From NCBI GenBank assembly GCA_002436185.1, contig DJKX01000040.1, forward strand, positions 1-64,000: DNA of 64,000 nucleotides, written 5' to 3'. Shown piece by piece: positions 34,006 to 41,954 of this stretch. The stretch is from Fidelibacterota bacterium UBA6531. Lineage in GTDB: Bacteria; Fidelibacterota; Marinisomatia; Marinisomatales; TCS55. The first letter of the stretch is position 1. Every line of letters starts with the position of its first letter. Position numbers and translations under genes: made by a program. The notes beneath the pieces are model-generated. The model worked only from the letters and a program-made list of their open reading frames with translations, did not search any database and had not been told where the DNA came from.

Positions 34006-34857
34006 ATGTTAATAAAGTGCAATTTGCAATTTGTATGCTTTTTCTTATTGAGCTTTTGGGTTTCGTCCTGCACGACTGCTTATTATTTGGAGCATCATCC
34101 TGATTTTGCTGAAGATATATTTTATCGTAAAGTTCTTTCAGCAGAAATGAAACTGACAAGTGATGTTGATGAACTTTATCTTGAAGCTGCAAAATTACGG
34201 ACCCAATACACATATGCATTTTTGGTAGAAAAAGCAGATCGTTTAATTGAAGATGATTATGATGCAGGTAAAATTCTATACTCCCAAGGATTAGCAAGTT
34301 TTGAAAAAGCGATTTCTCATGGGAAAAAGGCTATGGAATTTCGTCATCTCCAATTGCAAAATATGGCGGATTGGATGATGGAAGATGTTACGTTTACAGA
34401 AGAAGATGTTCCGTATTTATATTGGCTGGGGGCTGCCTATGGCGGTGCAATCAGTTCCAGTAGAGGGAAATCAAAATGGGTTATTCAACTTCCAATTGTT
34501 GGCTATTTATTAGAAAAAGCGTTAGAAATTGATCCGAAATGGAATTCTGGTGCTATTCATTCAGCTATGATTTCATATTCGATGGCTCGGATAGACTTAA
34601 TGGGTAAAAATGTTGATCAAGCAACACATCATTTTGAACAAGCCATGATTTTTTCAAATGGATTAGATGCAGGAGCAAAAGTTTCCTATTCGGAAAATGT
34701 ACTCGTATCAACACAGAAAAAAGATAAGTATGTATTATTATTGAAAGATGTTCTCAACATGGATTTAAAAAATAATAAGGAATTGGCTTTGGGAAATATT
34801 ATTGCCCGTGAGCGGGCACTCTGGTTACTTTCAAGAACAGATGAGCTGTTTTACTAA
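34006..34857 (+). CDS. TRAP transporter-associated TatT-like lipoprotein
   Basis: A 283-residue lipoprotein: signal then SSC at about residue 22. It is all-helical with TPR-like hairpins (YYLEHHPDFAEDIFYRK, YLYWLGAAYGGAISSSRG, VGYLLEKALEIDPKW). It matches my recollection of TatT (Treponema Tp0956), a trimeric TPR lipoprotein that associates with the TRAP binding protein. The next genes are exactly a DctP-type binding protein and a fused permease, spaced by 0 bases and a TAATG overlap, which supports the call. Confidence 0.85.
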   Translation: MLIKCNLQFVCFFLLSFWVSSCTTAYYLEHHPDFAEDIFYRKVLSAEMKLTSDVDELYLEAAKLRTQYTYAFLVEKADRLIEDDYDAGKILYSQGLASFEKAISHGKKAMEFRHLQLQNMADWMMEDVTFTEEDVPYLYWLGAAYGGAISSSRGKSKWVIQLPIVGYLLEKALEIDPKWNSGAIHSAMISYSMARIDLMGKNVDQATHHFEQAMIFSNGLDAGAKVSYSENVLVSTQKKDKYVLLLKDVLNMDLKNNKELALGNIIARERALWLLSRTDELFY

Positions 34858-35871
34858 ATGAATACTCTATTTCGAATACTTTTTTGCCTTCTGTTAGTAG
34901 GTGAAGTCAGTGCTAAAAAAACCATTATAAAAATGGCGACTTTGGTTCCGGAAGGCACGGATTGGCACGGTATGCTTGTGGAGATGGGGCAGCGTTGGAA
35001 AGAAGCTACCGACGGTCAAATTGTGCTCCGAATATATCCCGGTGGTGTTGTGGGCGATGAACGGGATATGATACGAAAAATGAGAATAGGCCAAATTCAC
35101 GCTGCAGCAATTTCCACTGAAGGACTCTCCGAAGTGAACCCGGATGTGAGCGGATTTGTTCTGCCATTGATATTTGATGATTATGATGATGTAGATTGGC
35201 TCCGAGAAAAAATGTCTCCTCAATTAGAAGAGGGTATGAGAGAAAATGGCTTTGAAGTTTTATTATGGGCCGATGTTGGTTGGGCAAAATGGTTCACAGC
35301 AGATCCCATAGTTTATCTCGATGATCTCAAAGGAATGAAGATTTTTACATGGGCCGGCGATTACCGTACTCAAAATTTATGGGAACGTGCCGGATTTCAA
35401 TCTGTTCCTTTAGCATCAATTGATGTGCTATCCGGATTTCAAACGGGACTCATTAATGCTATTGCCACAACGCCATTATATGCATTATCTCAACAATGGT
35501 TTAGTTCAGCCAATTATATGCTTGATATTAATTGGGGTTTGCTGACAGCTGGCGTCATTATTGATAATAGAATTTGGAATCGAATTTCACCCGAACATCA
35601 AGTAAAAATGAAATCAATTGCTAAAGATATAGGTTTAATGCATCAGCGAAGTACCCGCCATCAAGATGATGAAGCAATTAAAGTGATGCAGGAATATGGA
35701 TTGACAATCCATCAGCCTACTCCTGATGAAATAGAACATTGGAAAAATTATTTAAAAACGTGGTATCCGGAATTACGCGGAAAATATGTGTCAGAAGAAA
35801 TTTTTGATACTGTCACAGAATTCATGGCTGAAAAAGATTCTTTGGGTGCTATGCAGAAATCATCTGAATAA
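34858..35871 (+). CDS. dctP: TRAP transporter solute-binding protein, DctP family
   Basis: A 337-residue periplasmic binding protein with signal peptide (residues 1-19, ending EVSAKK). Typical TRAP features are KMATLVPEGTDWHGMLVEM, IYPGGVVGDERDMIRKMRIGQ, DLKGMKIFTWAG and FQTGLINAIATTP, in which the binding-cleft residues lie. It delivers an organic acid or similar solute to the membrane permease using the Na+ gradient. Ligand cannot be deduced; many relatives bind carboxylates. Translationally coupled on both sides. Confidence 0.93.
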   Translation: MNTLFRILFCLLLVGEVSAKKTIIKMATLVPEGTDWHGMLVEMGQRWKEATDGQIVLRIYPGGVVGDERDMIRKMRIGQIHAAAISTEGLSEVNPDVSGFVLPLIFDDYDDVDWLREKMSPQLEEGMRENGFEVLLWADVGWAKWFTADPIVYLDDLKGMKIFTWAGDYRTQNLWERAGFQSVPLASIDVLSGFQTGLINAIATTPLYALSQQWFSSANYMLDINWGLLTAGVIIDNRIWNRISPEHQVKMKSIAKDIGLMHQRSTRHQDDEAIKVMQEYGLTIHQPTPDEIEHWKNYLKTWYPELRGKYVSEEIFDTVTEFMAEKDSLGAMQKSSE

Positions 35872-37679
35872 TGGCTGAACAAAAAAAGCCTATAGTACAA
35901 CGTCTTCGATGGGGCGAGGATATTCTTGCATTAACTGTATTTTTTCTTTTAGCCTTTCTTCCTGCATTTGAAACGATTTCTCGCTTATTTGGAGGGTCAA
36001 GTATTCCCTCATCCCCTGTTTTGGTCCAACATATGACATTATGGATCGGTTTTGTCGGGGCTGTTCTTGCAACACGTCAAAATAAATTATTAGCCTTAAC
36101 GACAAAACCGTTATTTCAAGCGGATGAAGAGTTCCATTTTGGCCGCTGGATAGCAAAAAATATATCGTTCATTGTTATTATTTCCTTGATGTGGGGTAGT
36201 TGGAGTTTGTTTAAAGTTGAATTCCAATATCCTGTAGATATTGCGCCAAATATTCCACGCTGGTTTGCCCAAGTGATTATGCCTGTGGGATTTACATTAA
36301 TGGCGATTCAAGTTTTTTACAGCAGTTTTAATAATCGAATGTTGCGCAGTTCCATGCTGATGATGGCAGTGATGTGGATGTTTATTGCATTTTCCGATGC
36401 ATTTAATGAAAATAGCTTTATCCTCTTCATTGGATGCACGGCGATTCTAATTTCGCTTTATTATGGTGCGCCTATCTTTGTTGGGTTGGGAGGCATTGCC
36501 GGATTATTGTTTTGGAGTGAATATTTACCCGTTGCAGCAATTCCAGCTGAAGCATATCGCATTGTTGTTTCTCCTTCATTACCTACTATTCCCTTATTCA
36601 CATTGGCAGGATATATTTTAGCTGAAAGCGGTTCTTCAGAAAGAATGTTTAAGGTTTTCAGGGTTTTATTTGGCTGGATACCGGGCGGTACTCCAATTGT
36701 TATTGTTTTTCTCAGTGGATTTTTCACTGCACTCACCGGCGGTTCTGGCGTCACAATTTTAGCATTAGGTGGACTGCTTTACCCATTATTGAGAAAAGAA
36801 GGGTATAATGAATTGTTTTCATTAGGATTAATTACTGTTGCCGGTTCTTTGGGTTTATTATTTCCCCCCAGTTTACCGGCAATTCTTTTTGGAGTGACTG
36901 CTGGTGTATCCGTTAAAGATATATTTATTGCCGGATTTATTCCTGGTATCATACTTGTTTTAGCAGTAGCTAGTTGGGCTATTTTTCAGGAAAAGAGACA
37001 AGACCAAGTAACACAATCAATAAATATGAAAAATATTGGTGCTGCTTTATGGGAAGCAAAGTGGGAAATGCTCATACCGTTTTTAGTTTTGTTAGGTATT
37101 TTTGGCGGTTTTACAACATTGGTAGAAACAGCAGCTTTAATGGTGTTTTATACATTTGTAATAGAAGTATTTGTATATAAAGATCTCAAAATGAGCGAAT
37201 TTCCCCGCATCGTTCTGGATTGTGCAACATTGATTGGAGGCGTGTTAATTATACTTGGAGTGGCCATGGGATTAACGAGTTACCTTGTGGATGCACAAAT
37301 TCCCAGTTTATTACTTGATTGGGTCAAATCGACAATATCGTCAAAATTCATTTTTTTGTTCATGCTGAATATATTGCTTTTGGTTGTAGGGTGCTTGATG
37401 GACATATTTTCAGCAATCATTGTAATTGTACCTCTTATAATGCCATTAGGTATTCATTTCGGTATCGACCCGGTTCATTTAGGAATTATATTCATAGCGA
37501 ATCTCGAGTTAGGTTTTTTAACTCCACCAGTCGGAATTAATCTATTTTTATCGGCATATCGCTTCAATAAAGATATGCCTACAATATATAAAGCAACATT
37601 GCCTTTTTTTCTTATACGATTTGTTGTCGTTTTACTCATTACTTATATTCCAATAATTTCTCTCGGTTTATTAAACTAA
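35871..37679 (+). CDS. TRAP transporter fused permease (DctQ-DctM)
   Basis: A 602-residue membrane protein. The first 170 or so residues form a small four-helix DctQ-like domain (LALTVFFLLAFLPAFETISR, HMTLWIGFVGAVLATRQ). The remaining 430 form the 12-helix DctM transporter with GGSGVTILALGGLLYP, ASLGLLFPPSLPAI-type phrase AGSLGLLFPPSLPAILFG, and LELGFLTPPVGINLF, the family's Na+ and substrate half-sites. Fusion of Q and M is a recognised variant. Starts TAATG with dctP and ends the operon. Confidence 0.92.
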   Translation: MAEQKKPIVQRLRWGEDILALTVFFLLAFLPAFETISRLFGGSSIPSSPVLVQHMTLWIGFVGAVLATRQNKLLALTTKPLFQADEEFHFGRWIAKNISFIVIISLMWGSWSLFKVEFQYPVDIAPNIPRWFAQVIMPVGFTLMAIQVFYSSFNNRMLRSSMLMMAVMWMFIAFSDAFNENSFILFIGCTAILISLYYGAPIFVGLGGIAGLLFWSEYLPVAAIPAEAYRIVVSPSLPTIPLFTLAGYILAESGSSERMFKVFRVLFGWIPGGTPIVIVFLSGFFTALTGGSGVTILALGGLLYPLLRKEGYNELFSLGLITVAGSLGLLFPPSLPAILFGVTAGVSVKDIFIAGFIPGIILVLAVASWAIFQEKRQDQVTQSINMKNIGAALWEAKWEMLIPFLVLLGIFGGFTTLVETAALMVFYTFVIEVFVYKDLKMSEFPRIVLDCATLIGGVLIILGVAMGLTSYLVDAQIPSLLLDWVKSTISSKFIFLFMLNILLLVVGCLMDIFSAIIVIVPLIMPLGIHFGIDPVHLGIIFIANLELGFLTPPVGINLFLSAYRFNKDMPTIYKATLPFFLIRFVVVLLITYIPIISLGLLN

Positions 37680-37711
37680 ATGTGGGAACAATCACATGAA
37701 ATATTCATTTC

Positions 37712-37741
37712 TTGACTATAGGCGAAATCAAAGGATATATT
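37712..37741 (+). promoter_or_regulatory. Possible sigma-70-type promoter for the PorV-like gene
   Basis: TTGACT (37712-37717) and TATATT (37736-37741) are separated by 18 bases in the 160-base gap after the TRAP operon. The leader to the ATG at 37840 would be about 90 bases. Confidence 0.45.
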
Positions 37742-37803
37742 CGCCGGCGTTAAAAAGGAGCTAAATCGAAGTAAAATCGTTATAAATGAAACATGAATAA
37801 CGA

Positions 37804-37819
37804 GACGGGCTTTCCCGTC
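37804..37819 (+). promoter_or_regulatory. Leader hairpin before a strong ribosome site
   Basis: GACGGG, loop CTTT, CCCGTC form a 6-bp GC-rich hairpin that ends 6 bases before AGGAG (37826-37830), itself 9 bases before the ATG. It may stabilise the 5' leader or tune translation; no T-run follows, so it is not a terminator. Confidence 0.45.
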
Positions 37820-37839
37820 GATAACAGGAGAACATACCA

Positions 37840-39198
37840 ATGAAACGATTGATCATGGTCATGACCATGACCTTTTTAACATTATCTCGCCCTTTATATG
37901 GCCAAAGTGAAGCAGGAGCTATCTTTTTGCTTATTTCCCCAGGCGCACGTGCAGGTGGAATGGGTGAAGCACAAGTAGCTGTCGCTAATGATGCATACGC
38001 CAGCTTTTGGAATCCCGCCGGATTAGCATTTTTACAGGGCTCTGAAATGGCCCTCATGCACGTCAATTGGCTGCCCAATCTGGCTGATGATATGTACTAT
38101 GAGTTTTTTGCATATCGTAAACATTATCCTTATTTAGGGACTCTTGGCGGGCATCTTATCTACTTAAATCTAGGTGAACAAATTCGCATGGGAGAATCTC
38201 CCGACGATTATTTAGGCACGTTTACAAGTTATATGACAGCTTTAACTTTGTCATATAGTTCACTGTTATCACCAAAATCATCTTTGGGAATAAATGCAAA
38301 AGTATCCTATCAGCATTTGACTAATTTCGGTGCCGGAGGAGAAAAGGGAAAGGGAACCTCAACAGATTTTGGTTTTGACATTGGATATTTAAGGAAAGAA
38401 TTCCTAACGCCTGATCTTACTATTGGTTTAACTGTCACGAATATTGGACCAAAAGTCTCATTCATCGATCCGGCACAAGCCGATCCGCAACCAACAAATT
38501 TCACATTTGGAATAAACTATGCTATCGTCAATTCGGAGTTTAATAAACTCCATTTAGTTTATGATGTAGACAAACTTCTGGTTGCTTCTTATCCTGATAT
38601 GGATTGGGATGGTGATGGATATGTTGGCGGATATGATGAAAATGGCCATGCTTCTGATAAAAATGCAGAATACAATAGTGAGGGACAGCATGAAACAGCC
38701 CATTCCGACCCGATTTATATCGGTATATTTACGTCGTGGGTGGATGACTGGTTAATTGGCGGCGATATGGATATGACAAAAACATCAAGCGATGAATACG
38801 ATCATATTATCGGCGGATATGATTGGGTAGATAATAACAACAATGGCGAGATTGATGCCGATGAAGGAGAAATGATAGCCACTGAAGGCGAACCTGGAGA
38901 TTCAGGTTGGGGAGCCTATAATGAATATGGCCAAAAAGAAGTGGGTAGTGCCAAGCGACGCACAATTAAAAATGAATTGGATAAACTCGTCCATAACATT
39001 GGTATGGAATATTGGTACGGAAAATATTTTGCTCTTCGTGCTGGGTATTATTACGACAAAACCGGAAAGATTTCCAATCCTACTTTTGGGGTCGGTTTAC
39101 GTTTTGCAAATTATGGGTTTGATTTTGGTTATACATCCGGTGAGCCGGATCATCCACTTGCCAATACAATGCGTTTTTCTCTGAATATGGAATTCTAA
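37840..39198 (+). CDS. PorV/PorQ-like outer-membrane protein with EF-hand-like loops
   Basis: A 452-residue barrel with signal peptide (ending PLYGQSEAG). The N-terminal signature ISPGARAGGMGEAQVAVAND, then SFWNPAGLA, is the PorV/PorQ (FadL-superfamily) hallmark; PorV is the outer-membrane shuttle of the type IX secretion system. Unusually, between strands lies an acidic insert (about 253-345) with two 12-residue calcium-loop patterns: DWDGDGYVGGYD (255-266) and DNNNNGEIDADE (331-342). The last strand ends NTMRFSLNMEF, with a terminal Phe as in outer-membrane proteins. The next gene encodes a protein with a C-terminal sorting domain, a plausible client. Confidence 0.87.
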   Translation: MKRLIMVMTMTFLTLSRPLYGQSEAGAIFLLISPGARAGGMGEAQVAVANDAYASFWNPAGLAFLQGSEMALMHVNWLPNLADDMYYEFFAYRKHYPYLGTLGGHLIYLNLGEQIRMGESPDDYLGTFTSYMTALTLSYSSLLSPKSSLGINAKVSYQHLTNFGAGGEKGKGTSTDFGFDIGYLRKEFLTPDLTIGLTVTNIGPKVSFIDPAQADPQPTNFTFGINYAIVNSEFNKLHLVYDVDKLLVASYPDMDWDGDGYVGGYDENGHASDKNAEYNSEGQHETAHSDPIYIGIFTSWVDDWLIGGDMDMTKTSSDEYDHIIGGYDWVDNNNNGEIDADEGEMIATEGEPGDSGWGAYNEYGQKEVGSAKRRTIKNELDKLVHNIGMEYWYGKYFALRAGYYYDKTGKISNPTFGVGLRFANYGFDFGYTSGEPDHPLANTMRFSLNMEF

Positions 39199-39233
39199 AA
39201 ATTCCATAGTCTCTATTTAACACTATTTCCAAC

Positions 39234-41951
39234 ATGAAACGCCTTTATATATTATTCATCGTATTGATGACATGTTCAACTGTATCTGCCCAAATAATAG
39301 GAGATAGAGTAGTAAAAATAATAAGAGTTTCATTTCAGGAAGATGATGCTGACGGTACAACTGGAAATGGTGATTTTCTTTATACAGCGGAATATGATAC
39401 GTGTGATAATTACGTTGTCGATCCTGCTCCTCATGATAAAACATATTTTATTTCACAACTAAAGGCTGTGGATAATTATTTCAGAAATGTATCGTATGGA
39501 AAATTTGGAATAAATCTAGATAATTCTCGTGTATACCCTGACGATAATCAATCGAGTTATGTGCTTTCAAATACAATGGATAGTTATCATCCTTATGGGG
39601 AAGACGATATTTATGAACAAAGATTGACTGAATTATTTAAAGAAGCTGTTGAATTGGCATATTCAACAGATGGATTTGAGCCGTCTAATGATGATTTAAT
39701 TGTTGTAATTCATGCTGGAATTGGTCAGGATTTTTCGTTACCGTTTTTAGATCCAACTCCTGAAGATATTCCATCCACATATGTTGATGTAGACATGCTG
39801 CAGACTTACAATAATGGTCCTATTACAATTGGAAATTCTACTGTTGAGCACGGTATCATTTTACCGGAGACACAAAATCATCTTCTCTATGATATTGCTG
39901 AATCCATGTTCGCCGGTTCAGCTACACCCTGTGAATATCAATTTGGGCTTACAGGCACGTTTGCTCTCATGATGGGTTTTGCTGTGGGTTTACCGCCACT
40001 GTGGGATACGGAATCAGGACAAAGCGGGATTGGTGTTTTTGGGCTCATGGATCAAGGATCGAATAACGGCAGGGGAATGGTACCTGCACCGCCGGATGCT
40101 TGGACAAGAAAATATGCCGGTTGGGAAGAACCGGCTGTGGTAAAACCGGGAACACATGTACAATTAGCAGTTCGATCAGAAGATAATCTCATTCAAGTAG
40201 ACATTAATACGAACGAACACTTTTTAATTGAGAATAGAACCAATTGGTTTCGAGAAGATGTTTCCATTGATTCAGCTCGATATCTTATGTATGAACAAAG
40301 TGGAAAAGATCGCTATCCGCCATTCGTAGAAGTGCTGTTTGACTCAGTAGCAATCGAAAAGGATGAAAACGGTGTCGTCACGTCTATTTCTAACTATGAT
40401 ATTGGTTTACCTGCCTCCGGACTTTTAATCTGGCATATAGACAAAAATCGTATTAATTCAGGTTTATCATCTTATTCAGTGAATGGAAATCGCGAAAAAC
40501 GGGGTGTAGACCTGGAAGAAGCCGATGGGGCACAGGATATCGGCTATCCCAACATCTTTCTATTTGCGGACCCAACAGGCGGCTATTTTGGGGATATGTG
40601 GTTCCAGGGCAATCCTGAATATGAGGCCCTTTATCCCGATCAAGAGGGACAACAGTTAGAATTTGGGCCATTTACGTATCCAAATACGAAGAGCAACGAC
40701 GGCGCCACGACCTATTTGAGCATCAGCAATATTGGATTGGCAAATGATACAATGTCATTTTCTGTCACAAACACCATGCTGGCAGATGACTTTCCCGATA
40801 CATCACTGCATATTGGTCTTATTAATGATTTTGATGGTGATGGTGTCATGGAGATCGTTGGAGGAAAAGACAGTCTGTGGGTTGTTCAAGAAGAAGAAAT
40901 ATCAAATAAGTTCTTTTTTTATTCCACCACGAGAGATATCTATGATTTGTCTGTTGGTAATTTTGATGGCAAAGATCGTTTGATTGTTTTAGAAAAAGAT
41001 AGTTCAAATTCATTCATCAATTATTTCGATTTCAATACGGTTCAATATGTTTTTGATCTTGTTTCTCTCGATACATTGAATTATACAAATGCTGTATTTG
41101 TAAATGATCCACTTGGAAACCATCAATATAAACAATCATCAGATGATTTCTTTTATTCAGCGAGTGTTATCAATAATGATGGTTCAATTGATAGTGTAAG
41201 CGGATCTGCATCTATGGCTGATCTAGATCTGGATGGAAGCACAGAATATATTTACGAATCATATTTAATTTCGGGAGATCCTTTATCTGTTATAAATATT
41301 GAAGCAAAACATCTAAATGGTATAACTGTTTCCGGATTTCCACTGGATACAATGACAACTCGAGAAACACCATTAATTAAAGATCTAATTGGTGATGAGC
41401 ATCCGGAAATAGTAGTTCAAAATGCAGAAGGAGAAATCATCGTAATTAATTGGCAGGGTGAACTTGAATATCGCTTAACTGATTATGGGAATCTCATTTG
41501 CTTGAGTAAATATGAAGGTCGAAATGCCATCGTGACTGAATCAGCCATTTGGCTCTTCGATGAAGTGAGTGAAAATTATGGCAATGAATGGACATCGATC
41601 CATCATGATTTTGGAAATACTCGCACTCTCCATTTGAATATTCCCAAGCGTATCCCTGAATCTGCTTTGATCGATAAAGACAAGACATATGCATATCCAA
41701 ACCCGGTTTATGAAGGGAAAGTTAAATTACGCATTGCAGTTGAGTCTGCAGATAAAGTAGAAATTATGATCTACGATTTTGCAGGATTTTTTGTGAAAAA
41801 ATTTACGATGGATAATCTGACACAAGGATTAATTCATGAGGAATGGTGGAATGTCGATGATGTAGAATCTGGAGTATATTTCGCAAATATAACGGCTACA
41901 AGCGGTACAAAAAGTGAATCAGAGATTTTGAAAATTGGGGTTATCAAATAG
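39234..41951 (+). CDS. M6-family pseudo-peptidase with C-terminal sorting domain
   Basis: A 905-residue secreted protein with signal peptide (1-19). Residues 20-520 follow the M6 immune-inhibitor-A plan: VRVSFQEDDADG-like opening, YFRNVSYGKFGIN, DDLIVVIHAG, then FALMMGFAVGLPPLWDTE (243-260) and GVFGLMDQG. In active M6 enzymes the first of these is HExxGHxxGLPDLYD, so both His and the Glu are replaced (Leu, Met, Phe). ASGLLIWHIDKNRIN is the later conserved M6 strand. Acidic FG-GAP-like segments (INDFDGDGVMEIVGG, ADLDLDGSTEY) follow. The end (YAYPNPVYEGKVKLRI to the C-terminus) is a FlgD/type IX-like sorting domain. Likely surface-displayed, non-proteolytic. Confidence 0.82.
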   Translation: MKRLYILFIVLMTCSTVSAQIIGDRVVKIIRVSFQEDDADGTTGNGDFLYTAEYDTCDNYVVDPAPHDKTYFISQLKAVDNYFRNVSYGKFGINLDNSRVYPDDNQSSYVLSNTMDSYHPYGEDDIYEQRLTELFKEAVELAYSTDGFEPSNDDLIVVIHAGIGQDFSLPFLDPTPEDIPSTYVDVDMLQTYNNGPITIGNSTVEHGIILPETQNHLLYDIAESMFAGSATPCEYQFGLTGTFALMMGFAVGLPPLWDTESGQSGIGVFGLMDQGSNNGRGMVPAPPDAWTRKYAGWEEPAVVKPGTHVQLAVRSEDNLIQVDINTNEHFLIENRTNWFREDVSIDSARYLMYEQSGKDRYPPFVEVLFDSVAIEKDENGVVTSISNYDIGLPASGLLIWHIDKNRINSGLSSYSVNGNREKRGVDLEEADGAQDIGYPNIFLFADPTGGYFGDMWFQGNPEYEALYPDQEGQQLEFGPFTYPNTKSNDGATTYLSISNIGLANDTMSFSVTNTMLADDFPDTSLHIGLINDFDGDGVMEIVGGKDSLWVVQEEEISNKFFFYSTTRDIYDLSVGNFDGKDRLIVLEKDSSNSFINYFDFNTVQYVFDLVSLDTLNYTNAVFVNDPLGNHQYKQSSDDFFYSASVINNDGSIDSVSGSASMADLDLDGSTEYIYESYLISGDPLSVINIEAKHLNGITVSGFPLDTMTTRETPLIKDLIGDEHPEIVVQNAEGEIIVINWQGELEYRLTDYGNLICLSKYEGRNAIVTESAIWLFDEVSENYGNEWTSIHHDFGNTRTLHLNIPKRIPESALIDKDKTYAYPNPVYEGKVKLRIAVESADKVEIMIYDFAGFFVKKFTMDNLTQGLIHEEWWNVDDVESGVYFANITATSGTKSESEILKIGVIK

Positions 41952-41954
41952 TTT

